Shown piece by piece: positions 48,166 to 57,840 of a DNA stretch of 64,000 bases (position 1 is the stretch's first letter; each line of letters begins with the position of its first letter). Both the position numbers and the translations under genes were made by a program. The stretch covers positions 548,095-612,094 of the forward strand of contig NZ_LJIZ01000003.1 in the NCBI RefSeq assembly GCF_001420605.1. Reading direction: 5' to 3'. The notes under the pieces are model-generated. The model was not told the origin of the DNA. It ran no database searches and worked only from the letters and a program-made list of their open reading frames with translations. This DNA is from Bacillus sp. FJAT-25509 (GTDB lineage Bacteria; Bacillota; Bacilli; Bacillales; Bacillaceae_G).

Positions 48166-48199
48166 AAAACCTCTCGTAATAAATTACTGAGAGGCTTTA
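48166..48199 (-). terminator. mecB terminator
   Basis: Hairpin AACCTCTC/GAGAGG with the mecB stop inside the stem; T-rich tail on the minus strand. Confidence 0.75.
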
Positions 48200-48792
48200 T
48201 TTTTAACGAAATAAAAATGCAGTTGTTCAATAGCATTTTCCGAGATAAGTTCTTTACCATATTCAATAATACGGTAAATTGTTCTTGTGGAAGGATTACC
48301 ATATTCAGCTAATATCGCATAAAATGTTTCACGATCTAGTCTTCCTATTTCATTCTCTTCGAACTTTAAGTAAAACGTATTTTCAAAAGAGAATAATCTC
48401 CCACCTAAAGCTTCACATGAAAATAATTTTTCAGAAAGTAGGATTAGATCATCTAAAGTAGAAAACTCGTACAATATATGTTCACTTTCATCTAGGATTA
48501 CTTCCATCGAGATAAAATCGTCTTGAAATTCATCTTCCTCTTCTTCAATATCATCGGATTTTGTTACAATAACAACCATCCCTTGAGCTTGAAGAGAGAA
48601 AACTTCAACGGATACTTTTCCATCTACTTCGAAACCTAGTTCTACGCTAGCTTCATGCATCATATCTTGAAAAAGCTGTTGAACTTTTGGTGCATTGTAC
48701 CATAAGTCTTCTTTTGTCAGACCACGTTCAGATAAATCATCAGATGTAAGAAAAACTTTTATTTTATTGTAGTTCAACCGTTCCAACCTCAT
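48184..48792 (-). CDS. mecB: ClpC adaptor protein MecB (YpbH)
   Basis: A 202-residue adaptor of the MecA family that delivers substrates to the ClpCP protease and helps ClpC to oligomerise. The N-terminal substrate domain is MRLERLNYNKIKVFLTSDDLSERG, a highly acidic linker follows (near 80-92), and the C-terminal ClpC-binding domain has the LLSEKLFSCEALGGRLFSF and LAEYGNPSTRT segments. B. subtilis has mecA elsewhere; this matches the ypbH position after gudB. Confidence 0.9.
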   Translation of the reverse strand: MRLERLNYNKIKVFLTSDDLSERGLTKEDLWYNAPKVQQLFQDMMHEASVELGFEVDGKVSVEVFSLQAQGMVVIVTKSDDIEEEEDEFQDDFISMEVILDESEHILYEFSTLDDLILLSEKLFSCEALGGRLFSFENTFYLKFEENEIGRLDRETFYAILAEYGNPSTRTIYRIIEYGKELISENAIEQLHFYFVKNKASQ

Positions 48793-48868
48793 GAACTAGC
48801 CTCCTTGCTGCATTTACCATAGTACAGTTTATGTTTTTATATAATTTTGGTGATTCTAAAGTCAAAAT

Positions 48869-49777
48869 TCATTTATAATTAAAATTCTGCTTTAACCATT
48901 CATCCCAGTTCGATTGTTGATTACCTATATAAAATTCCTGTATGGAATCCATAATTGGGCTCTCACAAGTTGAAACTGCATGTCCACCAATTCCAATAAT
49001 GATATCAGGTTTAATTTTTTTGATTATGATGGCTAGATCAATTGTTTTCTTTAAATTTTCCCTTAAAGTACAAGTCATGATAAATCCAGCTGGGTTCACT
49101 TCATTAATTACTTGTTCAACATCATTTGAATCGATTGATGCGCCTAAATAAATAACTTGAAAACCGATTCTTCTTAAGTAGATCGTAAATATTAATAAAC
49201 CTAGTTCGTGCTTTTCTTCAGGTCCACAAACCGCGATTAACTTTGGCAAATGTTTATTGTTAGGTAAATTTTGATAAATCATCCCTAATCTCGTTCTCAG
49301 AAAAGATGTTGCAAAATGTTCATGGGCACTTGTAATTTCACCATTACGACATTTATCACCTATTAATATGAAAACCTTAGAAATAATTTTAAATAATACT
49401 TTATCTACAGAAAAAAGACTAAATGCGTCATTCACATAATTGTGGGCTTCACTTTCTTCAAAAGATAATAATGAAGAAACAATTCGATTTACTAGAGCAT
49501 CTGATTGTAAATTTTCAGTAAGAGAACTGTCATTAGACGATTTATGCCCTTTTGCTTCGTATAAATTAATTGCTTGTCCAATTGTAAATCCTTCATTAAC
49601 TTTTTGAACGAGCCATTTTAAAATATAAACATGTTCTTCTGTATATAGTCGATGGCCAGCATCATTTCGTACAGGACTTATGATATTATATCTTCTTTCC
49701 CAAGCTCTTAATGTGCCTGGTAATATCCCAACAATGTTAGAAATTGCTTTAATATTGTACTTTCCTATTTGGGCCAA
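48869..49777 (-). CDS. MerR-family regulator with cobalamin-binding domain (CarH/LitR-like)
   Basis: The 302-residue protein has a MerR winged-helix at about 1-68 (GTLRAWERRYNIISPVRN), a helical B12-cap domain at about 95-170, and a Rossmann cobalamin-binding domain at about 178-300. The lower-ligand histidine is His190 in GPEEKHELGL, and the upper pocket Glu-His pair is 153-154 in TSAHEHFATSFLR. In CarH a Trp-His pair comes ten residues earlier; here the pair is Cys143-Arg144. CarH/LitR proteins repress target genes until light breaks the cobalamin bond. TTG at 49777 is preferred because AGGAGG lies eight bases upstream, within the longer frame that starts at 49810. Confidence 0.82.
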   Translation of the reverse strand: MAQIGKYNIKAISNIVGILPGTLRAWERRYNIISPVRNDAGHRLYTEEHVYILKWLVQKVNEGFTIGQAINLYEAKGHKSSNDSSLTENLQSDALVNRIVSSLLSFEESEAHNYVNDAFSLFSVDKVLFKIISKVFILIGDKCRNGEITSAHEHFATSFLRTRLGMIYQNLPNNKHLPKLIAVCGPEEKHELGLLIFTIYLRRIGFQVIYLGASIDSNDVEQVINEVNPAGFIMTCTLRENLKKTIDLAIIIKKIKPDIIIGIGGHAVSTCESPIMDSIQEFYIGNQQSNWDEWLKQNFNYK

Positions 49778-49810
49778 TTTTCTTTCCTCCTGCATGTAAA
49801 CAAGAAACAC

Positions 49811-50512
49811 TTATTTCATAACTTCAAAATTTAAAACAGTTATTGTGTTTTGTTTTCGAATTCCTTTATTGTTATGTAGCTCCAAATATACCGTTTTCTG
49901 ATTTCGATTTACATTTATTTGACTTCTTTCAAACAGATAAACTTGAATACTTTCAAAATTACTACTTTTACTATCCTTGACTTCAGTATAGCTTGTTAAA
50001 ATACTAAGATCGTCTTCATATCGCTCTTCAAGTGCAAAGTTTAAATCATCTCTTTTTGTTTTCACATCATCTAAACCAACAATCGAAAACTTTGTCCCAT
50101 TTTCAGTCTCAAATGAAGCACTTTTATTTTCTAAAATTGTAACTTTACAATCTAGTAATAATGCATTTAGATCTCTATAGTTGCCACTATAATCAAAATC
50201 ATTCCACAAAAAATATACTGGAGCCAAAGATGATAAATAGTGGATGTTTTCATCATTATATTTCTTTGATTTCTTTTTTGAGTAACCGCTTAAAAGGATT
50301 AATGTATTATGATTGCAAATTTTTTCAATCTCACTCAATTTAAAAGGAATATCACCTATATTTGGAACCCATATAAGCTGAATTGACTGTAATGAATCAT
50401 CTAAATGCTTTATTTTAATTTTTTTATTAATAATTTCTAGTTTACTTTTTCGATTTAGCAATAGAATAATTGCTACTATTAATACGAATCCGATCGATAA
50501 TAATAATTTTAT
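49811..50512 (-). CDS. Degenerate YpbG-type metallophosphoesterase, likely pseudoenzyme
   Basis: A 233-residue protein counted from an ATA codon at 50512: a membrane anchor (residues 2-20), then a sequence that follows the calcineurin-like phosphoesterase pattern (LSSLAPVYFLW...GNYRDLNALLL...SIVGLDDVKTKRDDLNFALE). The metal-binding motifs are replaced: Asp-X-His by a PNIGD stretch, Gly-Asp by SGYSK, Gly-Asn-His-Asp by NDFD, and the Gly-His-X-His region by FERSQIN. The ATA lies eight bases behind AAGGGGG. In-frame TTG at 50461 would lose the anchor. It sits in the YpbG position. Confidence 0.6.
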   Translation of the reverse strand: MKLLLSIGFVLIVAIILLLNRKSKLEIINKKIKIKHLDDSLQSIQLIWVPNIGDIPFKLSEIEKICNHNTLILLSGYSKKKSKKYNDENIHYLSSLAPVYFLWNDFDYSGNYRDLNALLLDCKVTILENKSASFETENGTKFSIVGLDDVKTKRDDLNFALEERYEDDLSILTSYTEVKDSKSSNFESIQVYLFERSQINVNRNQKTVYLELHNNKGIRKQNTITVLNFEVMK

Positions 50513-50849
50513 TTTAATTTCCCCCTTGTAACTTAACCCATCAACAAAGTAAATATCGGCTTATTTCCTGATTTTACTTCTTTTTAAAAAAATCAACTTT
50601 ATCTATTTCTTTTTGTTATAGTTCAAAGTGCTTTTATTTATTATACAAAAACTAGTAGAAATTGAAAAATTTTAAACAACAAAAAACTTATATCCATTAT
50701 TACAAAATGGGCATAAGTTTTTAATTTGAGTAAAAAATGGTTTAATTGTCTATTGTCGTCTATGCAAAAAACTATAATTAATCAATTTTTTGTTCCAAGA
50801 AAACTGCGAAACTAAAATAATATTATTTGTGTTTAACTGTAGAATTTTC
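50513..50849. other. 337-base gap between the CBS-domain gene and the YpbG-like gene
   Basis: It holds the terminator of the CBS-domain gene (50682-50722) and the ribosome site of the downstream gene at 50521-50528; the rest is AT-rich with no gene seen. Confidence 0.5.
50682..50722 (-). terminator. Terminator of the CBS-domain gene
   Basis: Stem AAAAACTTAT/ATAAGTTTTT with inner pairs ATCCATT and AATGGG; T-rich tail on the minus strand. Confidence 0.7.
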
Positions 50850-51482
50850 TTATTCATTTGTAACAGATACTATTCTTAGACCAATCTCTTCAAATTTACG
50901 TAAAATTTTATCGATATTTTTATTATCATCTATTTTTAAGACAATTCTTCTTAATAACTGATCTTTTGAATCAAAAGTTACTAGCGAAATAATATTAATC
51001 TTGAAATTGTGAAGATAATCAAGTAATCTTGCTAATTGCCCTTCCTTCTCCATACTTGTCATTGAAATTCTTATTCCCCGACAATCCTTTCCAAGTACTT
51101 CTTGAAAAATCTCAATTACGTCATATCTTATAACTAGTCCAACAAAATTTCTCTCATCATCAACTACTGCAATTGATGGGTATTTTTTTAACGAGTTCAT
51201 TGTATCTTCAAATGGCTCTTCTGATTTAACACAGATTGTTTGATGTGTTGCGATTTCACCTATTTTTAGATTCTTTGTATATTCTTCTTTTCGTAATTCA
51301 CTAAAAAAGCATCTTCTAAAAATCTCTGCTTGTGAAATCATTCCAACATATTTATTTCCCGTTAATACAGGTACGCTATCTATTTGCTTTTCCAATAAGA
51401 GATTAATTGCAAACTCTACAGTTTTATTAGATTGGATCGTAATTACTTGATGGTTTTGAAGCATTCTATGCTTTGCTAACAT
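50850..51482 (-). CDS. CBS-domain pair plus ACT-like protein
   Basis: A 210-residue cytoplasmic protein. It has two CBS motifs (about 5-60 and 72-132, with VDDERNFVGLVIRYDVIE) followed by an ACT-like domain (about 138-210, SMTSMEKEGQLARLLDYLHNFKINIISL). The layout is like AcuB, which has been linked to acetoin catabolism, but the surrounding acu genes are absent, so I give no symbol. CBS domains usually bind adenosyl nucleotides. It is monocistronic, with a terminator. Confidence 0.78.
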   Translation of the reverse strand: MLAKHRMLQNHQVITIQSNKTVEFAINLLLEKQIDSVPVLTGNKYVGMISQAEIFRRCFFSELRKEEYTKNLKIGEIATHQTICVKSEEPFEDTMNSLKKYPSIAVVDDERNFVGLVIRYDVIEIFQEVLGKDCRGIRISMTSMEKEGQLARLLDYLHNFKINIISLVTFDSKDQLLRRIVLKIDDNKNIDKILRKFEEIGLRIVSVTNE

Positions 51483-51595
51483 ACTATAACACTTCCCTTC
51501 CCTCTATTTATAACATAGATTGGAAGCATCAAATCAAAGCGAATTTGTCTAGATTTTGAATTTCAATTTCATTGCCTTTTATGTATCTCTTAACA

Positions 51596-52213
51596 TTATT
51601 TATCCACATCGACATTTAATGGGATTTTTAAGATCTGGCCAGGCGTCACTTCAATCCCATTTAAATGATTTGCATCTTGAATAATTTCTTCGCCATCACG
51701 ATTACCGTAATATTTCATTGAAATAGTAAATAATGTTTCTCCTTTTTTGACTTCGTGATTAATTTCTTCCACTCCAACAGTTTCACTTGAATCTGTTGGA
51801 GGTTTTACTACATTTTTTATTTCTTTTTTGATTGGAGCTTTTTTCTGTGTTTCATTCTTTTTTTGTTTTTTAACATGATCGGTAGTAGCTAATTCAACTT
51901 TTTCAAATTTATTTGAAGGTATGATTAAACTTCCTTTTTCAGTAAAAATTTTATCGTATTTACTATGTACAAACTTAACCACTCCAAATGGTAGCATGAT
52001 AAAAAGTATGACTAAAGCAGTGATTAAAGGATATTTTATTTTCCACCAGGGTCTTTGTAGATCCTCTTTTATTTTCATTGTTTCACTTCTTGGTGGTAAA
52101 TTTAACAGATCAACTGCTTTATTCTGATCATTTATTTTCTTATTTTTTGATTTCTTATTTTTTTTCTTTCGACTTAAGTCAGCAATACTATTATTCTGAA
52201 GCTCATTTTTCAT
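51596..52213 (-). CDS. ypbE: LysM-domain protein YpbE
   Basis: A 205-residue membrane-anchored protein: a Lys-rich cytoplasmic part (about 1-55), a membrane helix near 60-85, then a Lys/Thr-rich linker and a LysM domain at the end (about 152-200, HEVKKGETLFTISMKYYGNRDGEE). LysM binds peptidoglycan. It overlaps ypbD by four bases (ATGA), which suggests coupling. Confidence 0.87.
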   Translation of the reverse strand: MKNELQNNSIADLSRKKKNKKSKNKKINDQNKAVDLLNLPPRSETMKIKEDLQRPWWKIKYPLITALVILFIMLPFGVVKFVHSKYDKIFTEKGSLIIPSNKFEKVELATTDHVKKQKKNETQKKAPIKKEIKNVVKPPTDSSETVGVEEINHEVKKGETLFTISMKYYGNRDGEEIIQDANHLNGIEVTPGQILKIPLNVDVDK

Positions 52214-52794
52214 TCTTTGTCTTCACTTTCCAAACTTAATTTCATATACATTCCTAAAACATAATCTAAGATAAAATGTGCGATAAATACAATTACTATA
52301 TTATTTGTTTTCAAATACAAGTAACCTAAGAAAAAACTTTCAATTAATACAATCGTAAGTAAAATCGGTTTTTTCACATAGCGAAAATGAACTAAAGCGA
52401 AAACAACTGATGCAATAATTAGTCCAAATTTAGCTTGAATAAATCCTCTAAAAAGTAATTCTTCTGATAATGCGATCAAAATACAAAGTAATGTCATTTC
52501 AGGAACTGAAAGTGACGTAAAGAATCTTTTATTAAAACCGCCATCATCCAACAAACGCTCTGGAATCGTATAATTTAATAAAATATTAAATAAGACGAGT
52601 GAAAATCCAGCACCGAATCCATATAAATATGTTTTATAACTTTTAAATAAATGTAAATCATCTATAAATTTTTCTGTACCAACGAAAAAAGCAATACATA
52701 AAATTGCGATTACTAAAATGATTAACTGCGTACCGTATACGCTTTTCTTCAAATAGTTAGCAGAAATTTCTTGTCGGTTTAATTCGCTTTCCAT
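52210..52794 (-). CDS. ypbD: CPBP-family intramembrane protease homolog YpbD
   Basis: A 194-residue membrane protein with about six helices. It has the CPBP motifs EELLFRGFIQ near 112-121 (Glu-Glu-X3-Arg), FALVHF near 136-141, and a final His-X3-Asp (HFILD), the presumed metal or acid-base residues. Substrates are unknown. It lies between recQ and ypbE in the B. subtilis order and is probably co-transcribed with recQ. Confidence 0.87.
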   Translation of the reverse strand: MESELNRQEISANYLKKSVYGTQLIILVIAILCIAFFVGTEKFIDDLHLFKSYKTYLYGFGAGFSLVLFNILLNYTIPERLLDDGGFNKRFFTSLSVPEMTLLCILIALSEELLFRGFIQAKFGLIIASVVFALVHFRYVKKPILLTIVLIESFFLGYLYLKTNNIVIVFIAHFILDYVLGMYMKLSLESEDKE

Positions 52795-52803
52795 ATAGAT
52801 TCC

Positions 52804-54321
52804 TCACAGCCCCAATTTATTTCTTAATTCTTGTTCCCATGAAATTACGTTTGTATTTATATATTTCTCATGATCATTTGAACAATACTCTTCAAACGAT
52901 ATACCACAAATGTTACAGCAATTTATTGGTTTCTGTACTAATATTTCATCAAAAAGTAAAAGATATTTTTCGCGATAACAAGTTGTTGAAGATAGAAAAT
53001 CAATCATCGCTTTGAGTTTTAAATATTTTACTTTTTTTCTCTCGGAAATTAATTCTTTAATCGATTCTAATAAGCCATAATTTATTTTTTCTAAATACAA
53101 GTGTTCATTTTCAATTATATTAAATTTGACCATTTCAGAATGAAGCGTCGTCCATTGTATTTCACTAAATTGAAAAACTGATTTCCAATTAGACACAAGG
53201 GTTTCAGTCAATTTTATCGGATTTTCTTCTAATCTTTTTAAATAAGCTAGAAAAGACTCAACTTGATTTACAGAAAGGATTTCGTCATCAATTAACCTTA
53301 ATGGTAACTCATGATCTTCTTCACACATGATTAGTATTGCTATACTGGGCTCACCATCTCGGCCGGCACGTCCAATTTCTTGAAGATAATTCTCAATGTT
53401 TGACGGATACTGATAATGAATCACGAACCTTACATTCGGTTTATTAATTCCCATACCAAAAGCACTTGTACAAACGATGATATCTATTTGATTTTGAATA
53501 AATTGTTGTTGAATTAAAATTCTTTGCTCATGCTCCATTCCACCATGATAATAAGCAACTTTGCAATTTAACTTTTCTCTTATGGTATGTGAAATTTTCT
53601 CACAAGTAGCTCTTGTACCACAATAGACAATGCCTGGACCTGTTAATTTTGAAAGATGGTCAGTTAATGACTTGAGCTTTTCTACTTCTGAATCTACTTT
53701 TTCAACTTGAATTGATATATTCTCTCTATTAACTGAATTGATATATTTTTGAACATGTTTTAACTGTAAAGTTTCAATTATTTCTTCCCGCACATTTTTG
53801 CTAGCTGTAGCGGTTAAAGCTAAAACCGTCGGATTATTTAATTTCTGCTTAATTTCTCCTAAAGTTTTATATTCTGGCCTAAAATCATGCCCCCACTGTG
53901 ATATACAATGTGCTTCATCAACAACAAATAACGAGACCTTAGAAGCAAAAAGTTTTTGAATTAAAAATTGATTTTGTAACATTTCAGGCGAAACAAATAT
54001 AAACTTATAGCTGCTAATATTTTTAAACAAATATTTTTTTTGCTCAAAACTTCTAAAGCTATTTAGTGCAATGACTCGTTTATCTCCAAATGCTTTAATT
54101 TGTTCTACCTGGTCCTCCATAAGTGAAAGTAATGGTGAAACGATTACTACAACGCCAGGCAATAGTAGCCCTGTTAATTGATATAATAATGACTTCCCCC
54201 CACCAGTAGGAAGCATCGCTAAAACATCTTTCGAGTTTAACAAGTCATTAATAATTTCTTTTTGGTTATTTCGAAAACTTGAATAACCGAACTTTTCGTA
54301 TAGAACTTTATTTAGGTCCAT
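52804..54321 (-). CDS. recQ: ATP-dependent DNA helicase RecQ
   Basis: 3'-5' helicase of recombination and fork repair. The 505-residue protein has Walker [29 protein letters not shown] (DEAH plus aromatic-rich loop), [23 protein letters not shown] and EIGRAGRDG (motif VI). The C-terminal zinc site cysteines are in the TTCYREK and CCNICG segments. No HRDC domain follows, as in B. subtilis RecQ (ypbC). ATG at 54321 follows GGGTGAT; it overlaps ypbB by 14 bases. Confidence 0.95.
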   Translation of the reverse strand: MDLNKVLYEKFGYSSFRNNQKEIINDLLNSKDVLAMLPTGGGKSLLYQLTGLLLPGVVVIVSPLLSLMEDQVEQIKAFGDKRVIALNSFRSFEQKKYLFKNISSYKFIFVSPEMLQNQFLIQKLFASKVSLFVVDEAHCISQWGHDFRPEYKTLGEIKQKLNNPTVLALTATASKNVREEIIETLQLKHVQKYINSVNRENISIQVEKVDSEVEKLKSLTDHLSKLTGPGIVYCGTRATCEKISHTIREKLNCKVAYYHGGMEHEQRILIQQQFIQNQIDIIVCTSAFGMGINKPNVRFVIHYQYPSNIENYLQEIGRAGRDGEPSIAILIMCEEDHELPLRLIDDEILSVNQVESFLAYLKRLEENPIKLTETLVSNWKSVFQFSEIQWTTLHSEMVKFNIIENEHLYLEKINYGLLESIKELISERKKVKYLKLKAMIDFLSSTTCYREKYLLLFDEILVQKPINCCNICGISFEEYCSNDHEKYINTNVISWEQELRNKLGL

Positions 54322-55384
54322 GTAAATCACCCATTCTTGCAAGAGTAATACGAATTTGAAAATATGTTACCTCATTTAATAAAGCTTCTTTAATAATTTT
54401 TAATTTCCTTGTATTTAGCTCAATAATTTTATTTTTTATTAATGTAAATTGTTTTGTCGTAATAAATTGATTAATTGGAAATAATTTATCACCTAATACA
54501 CACTCAACAATATGATCCTCTATTGTACTAATCTTTAAATTACGAATCGCAGCTATTTCTTGAATTGTTCTACCCTCAGCAAATAATTTCTTCGTTTCAA
54601 TCGAAGTATTCGTAATATTAGTACTTTTATCTCCATTAACAAATTTACTTAAAAAAGGATAATTATTTTTAGGCTCAACTAAAATGGTGATCATATGATG
54701 CAAAGTATTAATCGATTTGAGATAAATTTTCTCAACACTCACTTTGTGTTCAGATGCAATCTGTTCTAAAGTCATGCCATAAGCATTTGCTCCAGACAAT
54801 CGTTTCACAAATAGTAATGCGTCTTCATCACTTAGATTTTCTAAAATTGTATGTAATTCATTATAAAATTGATTAACTAATTCGTTTTTATTCCCTGTAA
54901 AATTAAGAATTTCATTTTTTACCCATTCTTGTATATCTTGGTCTTGAATTACTGCCCTAAAATATTTTAAATTCATATTCAGATTTGAAACTGTTTGAAA
55001 GAACAATGAAAATCTTTTCCAAAATATCTTTTGAATACTAGAAAACCTTAGACCATTTATATATTTAAACTCCATAAACTGTAATTTTTGATTTTCTAGA
55101 TAAGCTTGACCATTTTTATTTAACAAATAGATATTTTTATTTTCCGTTTGACTTATATACCCTTTAACCTCTAACCCATTTATAATTTCTTGCATATTCT
55201 GATGAGTGAGGAAATGAAAAAGCCCAAAAAATGATGTGACATGATAAAAATGAGAATCTTGAATAATTTGAGCACTTTGTTTACCTTTTAATAAATACAT
55301 TATACCTTGGATCGTTCGTTCAGCATTATATCGATGAAGTAAAAAAAGGAAGATTTCTTCCAATATTGATAGATTAGACATCAT
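54308..55384 (-). CDS. ypbB: YpbB, helix-turn-helix partner of RecQ
   Basis: A 358-residue protein of the YpbB family. The C-terminal region carries the RQC-like helix-turn-helix motif ([31 protein letters not shown]) often found attached to RecQ. The gene is immediately upstream of recQ and overlaps it, as in B. subtilis, pointing to a functional link in DNA unwinding. It could also be seen as a RecQ accessory; its activity is not known. Confidence 0.88.
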   Translation of the reverse strand: MMSNLSILEEIFLFLLHRYNAERTIQGIMYLLKGKQSAQIIQDSHFYHVTSFFGLFHFLTHQNMQEIINGLEVKGYISQTENKNIYLLNKNGQAYLENQKLQFMEFKYINGLRFSSIQKIFWKRFSLFFQTVSNLNMNLKYFRAVIQDQDIQEWVKNEILNFTGNKNELVNQFYNELHTILENLSDEDALLFVKRLSGANAYGMTLEQIASEHKVSVEKIYLKSINTLHHMITILVEPKNNYPFLSKFVNGDKSTNITNTSIETKKLFAEGRTIQEIAAIRNLKISTIEDHIVECVLGDKLFPINQFITTKQFTLIKNKIIELNTRKLKIIKEALLNEVTYFQIRITLARMGDLHGPK

Positions 55385-55950
<566 letters not shown>

Positions 55951-55957
55951 TAAAAAC

Positions 55958-55992
55958 TGCGACGAAGTTATTTCGTCGCTTTTTTTATTTTT
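55958..55992 (+). terminator. fer terminator
   Basis: Hairpin GCGACGAA/TTCGTCGC followed by a T run. Confidence 0.9.
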
Positions 55993-56187
55993 TTTAATAA
56001 AAAAACACGAGCTAGCCGAATTGCTAATTCTACTGTTCCGTCCTTCCTGTAATTTCTAAATCACTCATTGCCGGACCTATACAATTAATAATCAAAACCC
56101 CGTTCTTAATTATTTCCTTATTTTACATATTTAGAATAATCTAATAATTCGTTATAATAAACAAAACATCAAGAGAGGATGAACAGC

Positions 56188-56730
56188 ATGGAACAGATGA
56201 CAATTACTGAGAAAAAAACATTTTTAAACAAGTTCTTAGAGAAAAATCAGGTAAAAAAAGACATCGAATTGATTCTACAATATCTCCTTGCTGTTGATGA
56301 AGTACTAACAAACATCTCGTTTGTAGATGATGCAAAGAGTACACCAAATGGCATTGTAATTAATTTTCGAAATGATAACTACTCTAACTACTCGTACCTT
56401 CAGGTTTCGTATTACGAATTTAATAAGAAGGTCGAAATGTCACTAGAATCGATTTACCATAAACTTCGATTACACGGAAAGAAAACAGCGTTTTATCTTG
56501 AGTTGTTATTTGATGCGATGCCGATCGAGTACGCTTTGATTTTAGATTCAAATCCGTTTTCGACGACTTCTATTGAACCAAACGAAGAAGTGCAAGCAGA
56601 AATTGATGCGTTTCTTTCATCGCTTATCGCTCAAACTTCACACGCACTTCTTCTTCGTCAAATTGACAAAGCACTAGATGAGAAGAATGAACAACAATTT
56701 CTTTTGTTATCTTCTCAGCTGATAAACTAA
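56188..56730 (+). CDS. Second YpiB/UPF0302-family protein
   Basis: A 180-residue soluble protein clearly related to YpiB at 22524: both begin with EKK-F and a FL segment, share the FV-(D/E)-X-(A/S)-K pattern followed by P-X-G-(I/L)-V, an LRL/IRL segment in the middle, and a closing ID-(K/E)-ALD helix. The ATG at 56188 lies nine bases after GAGAGG. It is on the + strand behind fer, with its own terminator. Function is unknown; a link to ClpCP control like ReoY is an inference. Confidence 0.82.
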   Translation: MEQMTITEKKTFLNKFLEKNQVKKDIELILQYLLAVDEVLTNISFVDDAKSTPNGIVINFRNDNYSNYSYLQVSYYEFNKKVEMSLESIYHKLRLHGKKTAFYLELLFDAMPIEYALILDSNPFSTTSIEPNEEVQAEIDAFLSSLIAQTSHALLLRQIDKALDEKNEQQFLLLSSQLIN

Positions 56731-56735
56731 CAAAT

Positions 56736-56770
56736 AAACCATCTATCATTCGATAGATGGTTCTCTTTTT
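56736..56770 (+). terminator. Terminator of the second YpiB-family gene
   Basis: Hairpin ACCATCTATC/GATAGATGGT followed by TCTCTTTTTT. Confidence 0.88.
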
Positions 56771-56800
56771 TACGGTGCAGTTTTTTCACCTTTCAAAAAA

Positions 56801-56836
56801 ACAAAAAAGTGTCTACCAAAATTTAGTAGACACTTT
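56801..56836 (-). terminator. ribU terminator
   Basis: Hairpin AAAGTGTCTAC/GTAGACACTTT followed on the minus strand by TTTTGTTTTTTT. Confidence 0.88.
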
Positions 56837-56843
56837 CATTTAT

Positions 56844-57413
56844 TTATACGTTATGGACATTCATTCTTTGAGTTAACCAAACCTTTAATTTAGGGTAGAT
56901 TACTAAGAATAGGATCATGATTAATAGACCTTTAATTGCATTAAATGGCATAATTGATGCAACAATTACTTCATTTGGCAGGTTAAAATTCATGAAATGT
57001 GCATATGCAGGTAATAACACAAAATAATTTAAAAGACTTAATATTCCAGTCATCACTACTGTACCAACGATTAATCCAAGAGTTAAACCTTTTACTGAAC
57101 GATATTTTCTAAAGAAATACGACGCAGGTAAAATATATAATACTCCTGCACTGAAATTAGCAAATTCTCCAATTGGTACGCCAGTCATGCTACCATTAAT
57201 AACATAATGAAGGATGTTTTTTATTAACTCTATTCCTACTCCTGCTACAGGACCAAAAACAATTGCTCCTATTAACGCAGGAACGTCACTAAAATCAACT
57301 GTAAGCCATACTGGAAATGCAGGTAGTGGAAAGTACAGCATCATCAGTACATAAGAAATACTGCTAAGCATAGCTACTACTACCATTTTATTTACTTTGT
57401 TGCGTTGTTGCAT
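56844..57413 (-). CDS. ribU: Riboflavin ECF transporter S component RibU
   Basis: Membrane substrate-binding subunit of the energy-coupling-factor riboflavin transporter; it needs the general EcfAAT module encoded elsewhere. The 189-residue protein has about six helices and the signature LTVDFSDVPALIGAIVFGP near 45-63, then VGIELIKNILHY and the PIGEFANFSAG loop. The ATG at 57413 follows AGAGAGG. An FMN riboswitch precedes it. B. subtilis name ypaA. Confidence 0.95.
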   Translation of the reverse strand: MQQRNKVNKMVVVAMLSSISYVLMMLYFPLPAFPVWLTVDFSDVPALIGAIVFGPVAGVGIELIKNILHYVINGSMTGVPIGEFANFSAGVLYILPASYFFRKYRSVKGLTLGLIVGTVVMTGILSLLNYFVLLPAYAHFMNFNLPNEVIVASIMPFNAIKGLLIMILFLVIYPKLKVWLTQRMNVHNV

Positions 57414-57544
57414 AATACCTCTCTCCTTTTTCCCGATCATATCAAGAAAAATGAAAGGTTCGCTTAAGTAGCGTTATTATTTGCACATATTATCATAAGT
57501 CCGAATTAATAAATGAAAAATAGTATAAAATTATGCAAATAAAA

Positions 57545-57580
57545 TAAAATCCCCTATTTTTTGAAATAGGGGAGAATTTT
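57545..57580 (-). terminator. Expression-platform terminator of the FMN riboswitch
   Basis: Hairpin CCCCTATT/AATAGGGG followed on the minus strand by TTTTATTTTATTT. An upstream GTTCAAAAA/TTTTTTGAAC pair near 57599-57623 could form part of an alternative fold. Confidence 0.75.
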
Positions 57581-57630
57581 CAGCACGCCAAATAAGCGTT
57601 CAAAAAGTTAAATTTTTTGAACTTGCGAAC

Positions 57631-57766
57631 CTCCATCTTCTCCCATCCAGACTATACTGTCGGCTCTAGAATCGCACTAGATCCTGCCCAAAAAATCAGG
57701 CTCGCGGGCTTATAAGCAATGCTTAATTACCGCCGGTGGGGAATTTCGCCCCGCCCCGAAGATAGA
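57631..57766 (-). ncRNA. FMN riboswitch (RFN element)
   Basis: On the minus strand the conserved boxes are all present: TATCTTCGGGGC, GAAATTCCCCACCGGCGGT, AGCCCGCGAGC, GATTCTAGAGCCGACAGT, and CTGGATGGGAGAAGATGGAG. It controls the riboflavin transporter gene: FMN binding would favour the terminator and stop ribU. Confidence 0.97.
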
Positions 57767-57840
57767 TCGTTTATTAAATTATATTAAATTACAGTTTAAT
57801 GTTACTAAATTAAATACAGTTTGTAAATAAAAATCTCCCA

